Assembly: GCA_030159235.1 (NCBI GenBank)
Contig: BSBG01000009.1
Location: 62,001 to 126,000, forward strand
Direction: 5' to 3'
Source of the DNA: Bacillus safensis
Lineage (GTDB): Bacteria; Bacillota; Bacilli; Bacillales; Bacillaceae
DNA: 64,000 nucleotides
Shown piece after piece: positions 46,808 to 55,703 of the stretch. A program made the position numbers and the translations under genes. Numbering within the stretch: the first letter of the stretch is position 1; each line of letters opens with the position of its first letter. Under the pieces are notes generated by a model. That model worked only from the letters and a program-made list of their open reading frames with translations, had not been told where the DNA came from and did not search any database.

Positions 46808-47575
46808 ATGAATCCTGTGCAACAAATGGCCATTCGTCAGTTAGAAGAAAAGTTACACCTGTTTTCTTCTGCTGTGAATGGAACCTTCCTCTCATCCAAA
46901 GATTTCGTTCTATCAAATACTCGTATATCGACTGACACGTTCAATTTGCTTTTACCGACATCAGTGCAAATCCAAGATCCGCAAAAAGTGAAAGCAGCCA
47001 TTGAACACATGCAGTCACATAAACTCATATTCAGCACATGGGTTGATCACATCATACTCCAACCTGATTGGGCTGATGTACTGAAGGAGTATCACCTTCA
47101 AGAGGTTGAACGCAATACCATCATGATGCTTGAGCAGACAGGTGACATTGAACCAGTCACATCCTCATCACTTACCATCAAGGAAGTAATTGATGATCAG
47201 ACACTGCTTGATTACAAGGACATCTTTATTGAACTATTCAAGGGATCGAATGAGGCCGCCGCCTTAGAAGACTATTTTCAGCATTTTTCGATTGAAGCAT
47301 TACACTCAAAAGCTCGCATGTTTGTAGGATATGAACACCGCCAACCTGTCACAACAGGCTTGTTATTTGAGACGAACGACAGCTACGGTATTTATGATGT
47401 CATCACAAGGGCAGAACACCGCGGCAAAGGACTTGGCAGTGACATGTTTCATTACCTTCTGACCCAGACAGAAAATAAACAAAAGTGTGTCATATTACAA
47501 GCTTCAACTGACGGCCAAAATATCTATCAACGTGCCGGCTTTCAACCAATCGGCGAAATGGTCGTCTTTGAATAG
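46808..47575 (+). CDS. GNAT-family N-acetyltransferase, two-part
   Basis: This is a 255-residue protein with a C-terminal GNAT domain (about 120-255). The acetyl-CoA motif VITRAEHRGKGLGSDMFHYLL is clear. The N-terminal 120 residues are a divergent GNAT-like or adaptor region. The substrate is unknown. It is divergent from the MarR gene. Its stop is 57 bases before repeat fragment D. Confidence 0.78.
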   Translation: MNPVQQMAIRQLEEKLHLFSSAVNGTFLSSKDFVLSNTRISTDTFNLLLPTSVQIQDPQKVKAAIEHMQSHKLIFSTWVDHIILQPDWADVLKEYHLQEVERNTIMMLEQTGDIEPVTSSSLTIKEVIDDQTLLDYKDIFIELFKGSNEAAALEDYFQHFSIEALHSKARMFVGYEHRQPVTTGLLFETNDSYGIYDVITRAEHRGKGLGSDMFHYLLTQTENKQKCVILQASTDGQNIYQRAGFQPIGEMVVFE

Positions 47576-47603
47576 AAAGATCCTTGGCATGTGAATTTGA
47601 AAT

Positions 47604-47631
47604 AAAAAAGCTGCCTACTATGAGGCAGCTA
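47604..47631 (-). terminator. Terminator of pbuE
   Basis: On the minus strand AGCTGCCT-catagt-AGGCAGCT is followed by TTTTTT. It abuts repeat fragment D, which lies between it and the pbuE stop. Confidence 0.8.
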
Positions 47632-47695
47632 CAGATTATTGACTAATGGCTAAAATGATCTTGATTTTAGCCATTTATCTTCTTTTCAGCATGAT
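47632..47695 (+). repeat. Structured repeat, 5' fragment D
   Basis: Only the first 64 bases of the repeat are present. The leading hairpin keeps its fold but with a changed pair: AATGGCTAAAAT / ATTTTAGCCATT instead of the G-C version in copies A-C. The last seven sense codons and the stop of pbuE (AEKKING) lie inside it on the minus strand. Confidence 0.75.
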
Positions 47696-48854
47696 GCTGA
47701 CGATCCATATAAAGTGGCGGTCTCTTCAACGAAATCACCGCACAGCTAAAGGCAATCAGCACAAACACAGCACCGAATTTAGCTAGATCAATAGATGAAC
47801 CGGTCATCGTAAACATGACACCGCCAACCGCTGATCCAATCGAGATACCAATTTGCAAGGCCGATGTATTTAAGCTTTGCTGAATATCAGACGTGACAGG
47901 GTCTGTTTGAATCAAATAGCTCTGCAAAGCAGGCGTCAATGCCCAGCTAAGCGCTCCCCATAGGACAACCATGATCATAAAGAGTACAAACACACTCGCT
48001 GTATATGGAATGGTAAACAGGACAGCCGCAAACGCGATTGTCACTATCAAAATGGCTTTTCCTGATCCCAGCTTGTCACTCAGCCAGCCACCAAACCCAT
48101 TCCCACCAATGGACGCAAGCCCGAAGACCAAATAGCAAATACTAATCCAGAACGGGGTCATGTGCAGTACTTCCATCAGAAATGGAGTGAAATAAGAATA
48201 AAGCATATAATGGCCTGCAAGCATAAATAAACTGATGAGGTGTGCACTAAAAATTTTCGGATGTGCTAAAGAACGAATCTGCTCTCTAAGAGGCGTGACT
48301 TTTTCAACAGGCATTTTTTCCAATAGAAAATAGATCAGCACCATCGATATAGCTGACAAAATACTGATTCCTAAAAACATCACTCTCCAGCCAAAGCTCT
48401 CTGTAATAAAAATACCGATCGGTACACCGAGAACAAGTGAGGAGCTAATACCAATAAAAATCAGTCCTAATGCTTTTGCGCGATGCGCTGGTTCCACTAA
48501 TTTGGCGGTAATCGTCAGAGATAACACCACCACAAGCGCTGTGCTCATCGCAATCAATACCCTTGATATCATGACAAGGGCAAAGGTCGAACTAAAATAA
48601 GTGAACACATTCCCTAATGTAAACACCAATAACGCAATTAAATAAAGACGCTTTCGTTCGATTTTGGCTGTGGCGGTCAGCAGCACGGGTGCTGAAATGG
48701 CATACACAATCGCAAATACCGTAATGAGCTGCCCCGCTGTTGCAAGAGACACATTCAAATCCTCTGCAAGGCTTGGCAGAATCCCCCCAACCACAAGCTC
48801 AACTAATCCAACCGCAAATGTAGAAACGGCTAATAAATAAACTCTCCAGTTCAT
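47667..48854 (-). CDS. pbuE: Purine efflux pump PbuE (MFS)
   Basis: This 395-residue major-facilitator protein has 12 predicted helices and follows B. subtilis PbuE closely: VGLVELVVGGILP in helix 1, TAKIERKRLYLIALLVF, and ALSWALTPALQSYLIQT. PbuE exports hypoxanthine and adenine. An adenine riboswitch in the 5' leader strongly supports the identification. The ATG at 48854 has GAAGGG nine bases upstream; another ATG three codons earlier abuts it. The 3' end overlaps repeat fragment D. Confidence 0.93.
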   Translation of the reverse strand: MNWRVYLLAVSTFAVGLVELVVGGILPSLAEDLNVSLATAGQLITVFAIVYAISAPVLLTATAKIERKRLYLIALLVFTLGNVFTYFSSTFALVMISRVLIAMSTALVVVLSLTITAKLVEPAHRAKALGLIFIGISSSLVLGVPIGIFITESFGWRVMFLGISILSAISMVLIYFLLEKMPVEKVTPLREQIRSLAHPKIFSAHLISLFMLAGHYMLYSYFTPFLMEVLHMTPFWISICYLVFGLASIGGNGFGGWLSDKLGSGKAILIVTIAFAAVLFTIPYTASVFVLFMIMVVLWGALSWALTPALQSYLIQTDPVTSDIQQSLNTSALQIGISIGSAVGGVMFTMTGSSIDLAKFGAVFVLIAFSCAVISLKRPPLYMDRQHHAEKKING

Positions 48855-48912
48855 GTCTAACATCCCTTCTGTATATCATCACTTTCACTTTTGATACAGG
48901 GTGCAGACAAAC

Positions 48913-49011
48913 AAAAAAACCCTGATTACAAAAAAGGAAAGCGCACTTTTGTAATCAGGATTTATCGGATCCTGGTAGAAACCCTCAAACCATATTATTG
49001 AGGTTATACAA
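48913..49011 (-). promoter_or_regulatory. Adenine riboswitch with terminator expression platform
   Basis: The aptamer (49011 to 48949) has P1 TTGTA/TACAA and P2 with loop CTCAATAATATGGTTTGAG identical to the B. subtilis pbuE switch. P3 is CAGGA/TCCTG, and the core sequence GTTTCTACC is conserved. The specificity base is U in CTGATTAC, so it binds adenine rather than guanine. The terminator (48960 to 48913), CCTGATTACAAAA with TTTTTTGTAATCAGG then TTTTTTT, shares bases with P3 and P1. Adenine binding therefore prevents termination and turns pbuE on. Confidence 0.95.
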
Positions 49012-49130
49012 GTCTATTTTTTCTTCAAATATATTAGCATAGCCTCACATAACTGGCAAGCTGTAAGAATAGAAAAATACTGCCATTTCAATACAGAAGA
49101 AAAAGGCGCCGAAAAGGGGATCAGAACAAC

Positions 49131-49396
49131 TTGCTTTCTCCCCCATTTACAGGTAAACTGATGAAAAATCAACGAACAAGGATCAACGTAGATCTGGAAT
49201 AGTAGCTTGAATTGATCTTTAACAGAGAGGGAACGGTGCTGAGAAGTTCCTACTGACATCTTCAAGTGAACCTGCCGATTTAGTTCTGTTTCATACAGCG
49301 GTTCATACCGTTATCATGATTGAGTGTAAAGCTGTGCTTTAAATTAGGGTGGTACCACCAGGAATGGTCCCTAACTTAAAGTACAGCTTTTTTGTT
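49131..49396 (+). promoter_or_regulatory. T-box leader of the second prolyl-tRNA synthetase
   Basis: A promoter (TTGCTT 49131-49136, TAAACT 49154-49159, spacing 17) precedes a T-box leader. Conserved pieces are AACAGAGAGGG and GGTGCTGAGA in stem I, a specifier CCT (proline) at 49271-49273 after AGTGAA, and the T-box AGGGTGGTACCACC at 49346-49359. The terminator pairs AAAGCTGTGCTTTAA with TTAAAGTACAGCTTT, followed by TTTTGTTTTTT. Uncharged tRNA-Pro should switch expression on. Confidence 0.9.
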
Positions 49397-49418
49397 TTTT
49401 AAAAAGGAGGAACCTGCA

Positions 49419-50852
49419 ATGTCAAAGAAACAATTTGTTGAGAAAATTACAAGCATGGAAGACGACTTTGCCCAGTGGTATACAGATGTTGTCACAAAGG
49501 CACGGCTCGTCGATTATTCAAGCGTTAGAGGCAGTATGATCATTCAGCCATACGGCTTTAAAATTTGGGAAAACATTCGCGACGAACTTGACCGTCAGAT
49601 TAAAGAAACAGGTCATGAAAATGTCTATATGCCGCTCTTTATCCCAGAGAGCCTGCTGCAGCAAGAAAAAGATCATATTGAGGGCTTTACTCCAGAAGTG
49701 GCGTGGGTCACACATGGCGGTGAATCCGAATTACAAGAAAGACTCTGCGTCAGACCAACCTCTGAGGTGCTGTTCGCTGAGCATTACAAAAACATTATTC
49801 ATTCCTACCGTGATTTACCGAAGCTTTATAACCAATGGGCCAATGTCGTCCGCTGGGAGAAGACAACGCGCCCCTTCCTCAGAACCCTTGAATTCTTATG
49901 GCAGGAAGGGCACACATGCCATGAGACGGAGCAAGAAGCGATCGAAGAAACAGAAAGAATGCTCCACATTTACGCTTCTCTTTGCGAAGAGCTCCTTGCC
50001 ATTCCTGTCATTAAAGGGAGAAAAACAGAGAAGGAAAAATTCGCCGGCGCCCGTTTCACCTATACAGTCGAAAGCTTGATGCATGATGGAAAAGCGCTGC
50101 AAACGGCCACTTCTCACTTCTTCGGGAATGGATTTGCAAAGGCGTTTGGCATTGAATTTTTAAACCGCGAAGGAAAACTGGAACACGTTCAGCAGACTTC
50201 ATGGGGTTTCACAACAAGAATCATCGGCGCCATGATCATGGTGCATGGCGATGACAGAGGGCTTGTCCTTCCGCCAAATATTGCACCAACCCAAGTGCGA
50301 ATCGTACCAATCGCTTCTCACAAAGAAGGTGTGCTAGATCATGCCTACGAATTGAAGGATCGACTCGCTCGCATCGCACGTGCCGATATCGATGCAAGCG
50401 ATAAACAACCAGGCTGGAAATTCAACGAGTGTGAAATGCAGGGTATTCCTCTACGTGTAGAAGTAGGACCAAAGGACATTGAAAAAGGACAGGTCATGCT
50501 TGCAAGACGAGACACTGGTGAAAAACAAGCTGTCACATTAGATGCACTTGAACAAACCATCTCATCCACACTTGAAGACATTCAGCAGGCGATGTACGAA
50601 AAGGCAAAAGAACGATTACATGAAAAAACATCTCACGCCCACACGATCGAAGACATCGAGCAAATTCTTGGGGAAGAAAACAGATTGATCAAAGCCATGT
50701 GGTGCGGTGACGAAGCTTGTGAAAACGAACTAAAAGAAAGAACGGGGGCGACCTCACGCTGTATCCCATTTGAACAGGAAACCATTTCTGACACATGTGT
50801 CTGCTGCGGCAAGCCTGCAACTGATATGGTATTCTGGGCAAAAGCCTATTAA
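49419..50852 (+). CDS. proS: Prolyl-tRNA synthetase, short (archaeal/ThrRS-like) form
   Basis: This 477-residue class II synthetase charges tRNA-Pro. It is the short form, without the INS editing domain. Motif 2 lies in [24 protein letters not shown], motif 3 region in [21 protein letters not shown], and a C-terminal zinc-like Cys cluster ([11 protein letters not shown] ... CVCCGKPA) is present. AAGGAGG lies eight bases before the ATG. Bacillus generally has the long bacterial ProRS elsewhere, so this is probably a second, starvation-induced copy. Confidence 0.93.
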   Translation: MSKKQFVEKITSMEDDFAQWYTDVVTKARLVDYSSVRGSMIIQPYGFKIWENIRDELDRQIKETGHENVYMPLFIPESLLQQEKDHIEGFTPEVAWVTHGGESELQERLCVRPTSEVLFAEHYKNIIHSYRDLPKLYNQWANVVRWEKTTRPFLRTLEFLWQEGHTCHETEQEAIEETERMLHIYASLCEELLAIPVIKGRKTEKEKFAGARFTYTVESLMHDGKALQTATSHFFGNGFAKAFGIEFLNREGKLEHVQQTSWGFTTRIIGAMIMVHGDDRGLVLPPNIAPTQVRIVPIASHKEGVLDHAYELKDRLARIARADIDASDKQPGWKFNECEMQGIPLRVEVGPKDIEKGQVMLARRDTGEKQAVTLDALEQTISSTLEDIQQAMYEKAKERLHEKTSHAHTIEDIEQILGEENRLIKAMWCGDEACENELKERTGATSRCIPFEQETISDTCVCCGKPATDMVFWAKAY

Positions 50853-50865
50853 TCATATGTACGAT

Positions 50866-50898
50866 AGAGAAGCATCCTTCACGATGCTTCTTTTTTGT
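50866..50898 (+). terminator. Terminator of proS
   Basis: AGAAGCATC-cttcac-GATGCTTCT is followed by TTTTTGTT. Confidence 0.85.
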
Positions 50899-50995
50899 TA
50901 AAAAGACCCAAAAACCCATTGACCTGACCTGCACGATCCCCTATAATTCATATTAATATAATCGGTTTTTAAGACTTTAACTGGAGTGGTGATAC

Positions 50996-51172
50996 ATGAA
51001 ACGCTGGCCCTCATTCTTTGCCGAACGCTGCCCTAAATGTAAATCAGCTTTAGAAGTCTCAAAGTCCAATGCCCTGCAAGGCAAAGTCGTCAAAACATGC
51101 CCCAACCTTCATTATCAAAAAGAGTACCACCCCGCGCTTGAAACGTATATCGAACACGATGACATCAAATAA
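50996..51172 (+). CDS. Small zinc-ribbon-like protein
   Basis: This 58-residue protein has a Cys pair CPKC near residue 12 and another Cys at about 35 in VKTCPNLHY with nearby His, which looks like a small zinc ribbon lacking a fourth Cys (His may replace it). GGAG lies nine bases before the ATG. It is too small for most gene finders. It converges on the yrk operon. Function unknown. Confidence 0.6.
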   Translation: MKRWPSFFAERCPKCKSALEVSKSNALQGKVVKTCPNLHYQKEYHPALETYIEHDDIK

Positions 51173-51205
51173 AAAAGACCAACACGTTTGCTCAGTTATC
51201 TTTTT

Positions 51206-51976
51206 TTATAAAATATCCAGCCAAATTTTGACCGCTGTCGCTGTAATCATCACAGCAAGTGCCCATTGTAAGTAGACAGCATTGATTTTCTGACCGACCT
51301 TAGCACCAATCGGAGCTGCCGCCAAACTTGCCACCATCAGCACAACAGCTGGAAGAAGCATGACCTGACCCGTCAATATTTTACCAGTCGATGCGCCTAT
51401 TGCAGAAAGAAACGTAATTGCAAGTGACGACGCAATTGTCATCCGCACAGGAATTTTCAAAATAGACAGCATCACCGGTACTAAAATAAAGGCTCCACCT
51501 GCACCTAATACCCCGGAAACACTGCCAATCACAAAGGCAATACCTGATGCCAGTCCTTTATGAAAAGTGACTTCTCCCTCTGCACGCTGTCCTTTTTTCG
51601 GAATCAGCATGAGGATAACCGCCACAATAGCAAGTAATCCATAAACGAGATTCATCCCATTCTCCGGCATAAAATGTGATACATAACTACCTAATAAGCT
51701 GCCCGCCAATATACTGCTCCCCATATATAAAATCAACGAGCGATGTAAAAATCCGCTTTTCCGATAAGCCAGCACACCACCCAGCGTCGAAAAAAGCACT
51801 TGGATGGCCCCAATTCCTGATACCTCGTGTGCTGATAGTGCCATCACACCAATAAGAGGCGGGATATAAAGCAGCATAGGATAGTTGATCACAGATCCGC
51901 CGATCCCCACCATTCCTGATAAGAAGGAACCAATACATCCGATGATAAAAAGTGTAATCAAAAATGCAAAATCCAC
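51206..51976 (-). CDS. yrkJ: TauE/SafE-family sulfite or thiosulfate exporter (YrkJ-like)
   Basis: This 256-residue membrane protein has about eight transmembrane helices with the typical [16 protein letters not shown] and [16 protein letters not shown] repeats of the TSUP family. It is the last gene of the CstR-type operon. In S. aureus the homologous TauE exports a sulfur oxyanion, probably sulfite, formed by the operon enzymes. It starts at GTG with GGAGG upstream. Confidence 0.88.
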   Translation of the reverse strand: MDFAFLITLFIIGCIGSFLSGMVGIGGSVINYPMLLYIPPLIGVMALSAHEVSGIGAIQVLFSTLGGVLAYRKSGFLHRSLILYMGSSILAGSLLGSYVSHFMPENGMNLVYGLLAIVAVILMLIPKKGQRAEGEVTFHKGLASGIAFVIGSVSGVLGAGGAFILVPVMLSILKIPVRMTIASSLAITFLSAIGASTGKILTGQVMLLPAVVLMVASLAAAPIGAKVGQKINAVYLQWALAVMITATAVKIWLDIL

Positions 51977-52034
51977 GCTGGTCTCCTCCTTTGCAAAAGG
52001 AAAAGGGGATCTTCAGCAGATACCCCTACATCCT

Positions 52035-52265
52035 TCAGGACCCTTTTCTCATCCAGAACTTCAGCACGTGACCTTCTTCTGTCTGCGTAATCAATTCATG
52101 TCCGCTTGACTTCGCCCATGCAGCTAGGTCAGCTTTAGCCCCTTTGTCTGTTGCATGTATTTCTAAAACTTGACCTTCCGCCAAGTCGTTCATTTTTTTC
52201 TTCGTTCGAATAATTGGCATTGGGCATGCGAGCCCCGTTACGTCTAAAATTTCATCTGATATCAT
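52035..52265 (-). CDS. yrkI: TusA/SirA-like sulfur carrier (YrkI-like)
   Basis: This 76-residue TusA-fold protein has the persulfide Cys in GLACPMPIIRTKKKMND. It carries sulfane sulfur on this Cys between partner enzymes. It lies between the metallo-beta-lactamase/rhodanese gene and the exporter in the persulfide operon. Confidence 0.9.
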   Translation of the reverse strand: MISDEILDVTGLACPMPIIRTKKKMNDLAEGQVLEIHATDKGAKADLAAWAKSSGHELITQTEEGHVLKFWMRKGS

Positions 52266-52283
52266 TTGATTGTTCCTCTTCTC

Positions 52284-53426
52284 TTATTTTATTGGACATG
52301 ACCGAATCGCACAACGGTTTGGACCAATTTCCATTTCACGCTGCGCTTCATCGTCTGGAGTCAATTTCCCCATATTGGTATACCGAATTTCTTGATAAGC
52401 GTTTGGCTGCGCTGGCAAATTCTTCGTGACCATTTGTCTAAATACGTCTTCATCTTCAATGTTCAGCCCATGATTTTCTTCAATTAAAACGCCGAGCTTC
52501 TTCCAAACGCTTCCGTCTTCATTCACTTCCTCCATGATCATGAAATGCGCTGGCAAAACCATGTATTCTCTCGAAAGCGTCATATACCGTTCATAGAGCG
52601 TCTCTCTCAAATCACCTACCCAGTCCTCCGCCAGACCAGCAAGATCAGGTCTTCCAATCGAATCAACGAACAAAATATCACCTGAAAGAAGATATTGATT
52701 GTCTACGATAAAAGAAGTTGAACCGATCGTATGTCCCGGGGAATAAATTGGGTGAATATCAATGGAAGCTGATCCAATCGTTATCCGCTGTCCTTCTTCA
52801 AGACGTTCATATTCAAAGGTGACCTCTTCTGCATCTTTTGGCGGCAACCAGTAGGTGGCATCCGTTTGTTCAGCTAGTTTTTTTCCACCAGAAATATGAT
52901 CCGCATGAAGGTGAGTATCCAACACATGCGTCACAGAGACATCATGCTTTTTCGCAAAATTGATATAGACCTCCGTCATTCGAGCTGCATCCACAACTGC
53001 GGCTTCTCCATTGGACATGATCATATAAGACAGGCACCCTTTGCCCATCCGTACAAATTGATACAGCTCTCCACCGCCAGTTAAATCCCCAATCTTCACT
53101 GGCTCTAGATGCTCACTCCATGCCTTCATGCCGCCCTGCAAATAACGAACAGACACACCAGCCTCTGACAGCATCTCCGCCACCAGGATGGAGGAGCCTT
53201 CCTTGGCACAAACCACCAGCACTTCACAGTCATGAGGAATGTGCTGTAAAAGGCCCTCTACTCCTTCAAGAAGATCAAAATAAGGTACATTCATATCAAC
53301 TATGGCTTCCCCTTCAATCTTCCAATCCTGCACATCCGCTTGATTTCGCACATCCAGCAAAAAGAGAGGCTCTTTACCCACGATCTTTTTTGTTAACTGC
53401 TCTGCTGTCATTGCTTTTACCGTCAT
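52284..53426 (-). CDS. yrkH: Rhodanese/metallo-beta-lactamase fusion (YrkH-like)
   Basis: This 380-residue fusion has an N-terminal rhodanese domain with Cys in VVCAKEGSS, then a metallo-beta-lactamase domain with [11 protein letters not shown], His in SPGHTIGS and AHF. Family members are persulfide dioxygenases; here the rhodanese is N-terminal, the reverse of S. aureus CstB. It probably oxidises thiol persulfides to thiosulfate or sulfite. A conserved C-terminal CAIRSCPIK tail adds two Cys. Confidence 0.88.
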   Translation of the reverse strand: MTVKAMTAEQLTKKIVGKEPLFLLDVRNQADVQDWKIEGEAIVDMNVPYFDLLEGVEGLLQHIPHDCEVLVVCAKEGSSILVAEMLSEAGVSVRYLQGGMKAWSEHLEPVKIGDLTGGGELYQFVRMGKGCLSYMIMSNGEAAVVDAARMTEVYINFAKKHDVSVTHVLDTHLHADHISGGKKLAEQTDATYWLPPKDAEEVTFEYERLEEGQRITIGSASIDIHPIYSPGHTIGSTSFIVDNQYLLSGDILFVDSIGRPDLAGLAEDWVGDLRETLYERYMTLSREYMVLPAHFMIMEEVNEDGSVWKKLGVLIEENHGLNIEDEDVFRQMVTKNLPAQPNAYQEIRYTNMGKLTPDDEAQREMEIGPNRCAIRSCPIK

Positions 53427-53440
53427 GTGTCATTCAGCTC

Positions 53441-54001
53441 CTATTTTTCAATGGCTCCTGTCCAGCTATTCATGCCTGGTACCACATTGATTAATTGTTG
53501 AAATCCTTTTTCTTTTAGCTTTTGCGCAGCTAATTCGCTTCTTCTTCCTGAATGACAGATGAGGTAAATGACCGTATCCCGGCTCAATTCTTCAGCACGT
53601 TCTTCGACCTCACCAAGCGGGATATGAACGGCCCCAGGGATATGCCCCGCCTCATATTCATCCTGTTCCCGCACATCCAAAATAAACAGAGATTGACCTT
53701 CTTTTACCTTCTGTTGAAAAGCATTCAAAGACAGTTCCGAAATCACGGACTCCCCCTCTTCCTCTTGTGCTCCGCCCTTACGGATCAAATGATGAAGCAC
53801 CTGTCCTTCTACTTTTGTTCCTAAAAATTCATGACCGGCACTTTTTGACCAAGCTGCTAAATCCGCTGTTGACCCTTTATCGGTGGCTTGCACTTCAAGC
53901 ACATCTCCTGGCAAAAGCTCATCCATTTGTTTTTTCGTTTTCACAATCGGCATCGGGCATGCCAACCCTTTTGCATCTAAAATGACCGTTGGTTTCTGCA
54001 T
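53441..54001 (-). CDS. yrkF: TusA-rhodanese fusion (YrkF-like)
   Basis: This 186-residue protein has an N-terminal TusA domain (Cys in GLACPMPIVKTKKQMDE) and a C-terminal rhodanese domain with active Cys in YLICHSGRRSE. It corresponds to B. subtilis YrkF and S. aureus CstA, which handle persulfide transfer. An operator-like box lies just upstream at 54018-54033, so it may have a second promoter. Confidence 0.92.
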   Translation of the reverse strand: MQKPTVILDAKGLACPMPIVKTKKQMDELLPGDVLEVQATDKGSTADLAAWSKSAGHEFLGTKVEGQVLHHLIRKGGAQEEEGESVISELSLNAFQQKVKEGQSLFILDVREQDEYEAGHIPGAVHIPLGEVEERAEELSRDTVIYLICHSGRRSELAAQKLKEKGFQQLINVVPGMNSWTGAIEK

Positions 54002-54017
54002 ATGATATCCTCCTTAT

Positions 54018-54033
54018 ATAGGGGCGGGGGTAT
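54018..54033. promoter_or_regulatory. CstR-like box 1
   Basis: ATAGG-N6-GGTAT, between the rhodanese gene and yrkF, fits the ATACC-N6-GGTAT spacing of CsoR/CstR operators with a changed left half. Confidence 0.5.
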
Positions 54034-54047
54034 ATTTTTATACGAAA

Positions 54048-54401
54048 TTAATGCCAAGCATTCATACCACCCTTAATATTTGTAATATGAGTAAAGCCCT
54101 GCTTCTTCAACATTTTTGCCGCCTGCATACTTCTCATTCCGCTTTGACATATCACATAGATCTCTTCATTTTTCTCTAACTGAGAAGCTCGTTTCTTTAA
54201 CTGTGACAACGGGATATTTTGAAATCCTTTGATATGGTTTGTTTGAAATTCAATCGGAGAGCGCACATCAATGAGCTGCTGACCTTTGCTTTTCAGCTTT
54301 TTCTTCATATCCGCTGCTTCTATTTGCTTCACACCTCGTACTGGCAGGAATCGGCTCACGAGTAAGCCAATCACCATGATGAACAAAATCGTTTGAATCA
54401 T
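54048..54401 (-). CDS. Membrane-anchored rhodanese
   Basis: This 117-residue protein has an N-terminal hydrophobic helix (IQTILFIMVIGLLVSRFL) and a rhodanese domain with active Cys in YVICQSGMRSM. It likely works at the membrane on sulfane sulfur in this operon. It lies between yrkE (12 bases) and yrkF. Confidence 0.85.
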   Translation of the reverse strand: MIQTILFIMVIGLLVSRFLPVRGVKQIEAADMKKKLKSKGQQLIDVRSPIEFQTNHIKGFQNIPLSQLKKRASQLEKNEEIYVICQSGMRSMQAAKMLKKQGFTHITNIKGGMNAWH

Positions 54402-54413
54402 AACATCACCTCA

Positions 54414-54896
54414 CTAAATAAATAAATTCACACGTCCGATTTCAGCCTCTGCTAAATAAGCAGCGACACCTGCATATTGAATGTCATCTAATAATTCCTT
54501 CTCCTGTAATCCTAAAAGGTCCATCGTCATTGTACATGCCACAAGGTTGATCTCCTGTTCCTTCGCCATATCAATGAGCTGCGGCAAAGTCATCGCATTG
54601 TGCTTTTTGATGACGTGCTTGATCATCTTTGGGCCCATTCCTGCAAAATTCATCTTCGACAAGCCCATTCGATCAGCGCCGCGCGGCATCATCTTGCCAA
54701 ACATTTTTTCTAAAAAACCTTTCTTCATTGACACTATTTCATCCTTGCGCAAAGCATTCAGTCCCCAAAACGTATGGAAAATCGTCACCTCATGATCATA
54801 GGCTGCTGCACCATTGGCAATAATGTAAGCCGCCATCGCTTTATCATAATCTCCACTAAATAAAATAATCGTCGTCCGTTTCTTCTGTTCTTCCAT
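54414..54896 (-). CDS. yrkE: DsrE/DsrF-like sulfur-relay protein (YrkE-like)
   Basis: This 160-residue DsrE-family protein begins with TTIILFSGDYDKAMAAYIIANG and has the conserved Cys in NLVACTMTMDLLG. DsrE proteins bind and pass on persulfide sulfur. AGGAGG lies six bases before the ATG at 54896; the open frame extends 19 codons upstream across an operator box, which makes that extension unlikely. Confidence 0.88.
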   Translation of the reverse strand: MEEQKKRTTIILFSGDYDKAMAAYIIANGAAAYDHEVTIFHTFWGLNALRKDEIVSMKKGFLEKMFGKMMPRGADRMGLSKMNFAGMGPKMIKHVIKKHNAMTLPQLIDMAKEQEINLVACTMTMDLLGLQEKELLDDIQYAGVAAYLAEAEIGRVNLFI

Positions 54897-54913
54897 CCTG
54901 CTCCTCCTTTTAA

Positions 54914-54929
54914 TTACCCATGGGGGTAT
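54914..54929. promoter_or_regulatory. CstR-like box 2
   Basis: TTACC-N6-GGTAT, just upstream of yrkE. Confidence 0.6.
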
Positions 54930-54953
54930 ATAAAATCTAAAAAATATATACAC

Positions 54954-54969
54954 ATACCGGTAAGGGTAT
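54954..54969. promoter_or_regulatory. CstR-like box 3
   Basis: ATACC-N6-GGTAT, a perfect half-site pair between cstR and yrkE, 40 bases from box 2. Confidence 0.7.
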
Positions 54970-55018
54970 ATTATAACAAGTAAAAAAATCCGTCAACCTC
55001 CAACGGCTGAGGAATTTC

Positions 55019-55279
55019 TTACCGGCTCTTGACCAATAGCTCAACGGCTTCCTTCACAAGACCCTCCGTATCCTTGCCTTTTTCAAGGCTTTCACGCACA
55101 CATTGTTCAAGGTTTGTACTCACAATCACACCCATTGCCCGATCAATGGCATTACGTGATGCAGACAGCTGCGTCACCACCTCGCGGCAATCCTTTCCCT
55201 GCTCCATCATCGCAAGAACCCCTTTAATCTGCCCTTCAATCCGGCGAAGACGGTTCTTCATCTGCTGATTATATTCCAT
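55019..55279 (-). CDS. cstR: CstR-type persulfide-sensing repressor
   Basis: This 86-residue CsoR-family repressor has Cys31 in GKDCREV and Cys60 in LEQCVRES. The copper-binding His of CsoR is replaced by Asn56, so the copper site is missing. That pattern is CstR, which senses persulfide by forming Cys-Cys cross-links. It is first in the persulfide operon, and four CsoR/CstR-like boxes surround the genes. Confidence 0.92.
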   Translation of the reverse strand: MEYNQQMKNRLRRIEGQIKGVLAMMEQGKDCREVVTQLSASRNAIDRAMGVIVSTNLEQCVRESLEKGKDTEGLVKEAVELLVKSR

Positions 55280-55310
55280 GTACAAGCACTCCTTTCTATG
55301 AACAGATAGT

Positions 55311-55326
55311 ATACCCTAAGAGGTAT
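55311..55326. promoter_or_regulatory. CstR-like box 4
   Basis: ATACC-N6-GGTAT, about 30 bases upstream of the cstR start. It should give autoregulation. Confidence 0.7.
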
Positions 55327-55703
55327 TTAGTCAAACGACTTGCCCTTCTCTTTTATAGAGAAAGTAAGAGCGCATATGCCCCCATCTATCTCTAACGGAT
55401 ATGACACAATGACCGTTTTTCTTTTCCTTTTTCCGATAAACATAATCCATTCTTATTATTTTGTATTAGATAAACAAATAGACGTCACATCTCAATCAAG
55501 TGTTACCCTAAAAAGCTAAATGTCGTGAGCAAGTTTAAAAGCTTATAAAAATAATTTCCACCTTAAATACTTAATATCATATTCCGCTTTTATGAGTTCC
55601 ATAGCTAGAACACCTATAGTAATAACTGTCTCATTGTTTTTTATTAAAGTCTAAACAAAGTAAGGAAGTATTCCTTGAATAAATTCCACTCTCCAACCCA
55701 AAA
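55327..55703. other. A+T-rich intergenic region
   Basis: I see no gene, hairpin series or conserved RNA in this stretch between cstR and the MmyB-type regulator. Short inverted repeats such as AGGAAGTATTCCT at 55661-55673 are the only structure noted. The stretch marks the edge of a more A+T-rich block that continues to about 57.9 kb. Confidence 0.5.

Noticed and set aside
49588-50079. A 163-codon frame inside proS
   Set aside because: It is a shifted frame of the proS gene with basic composition and no independent start signal.
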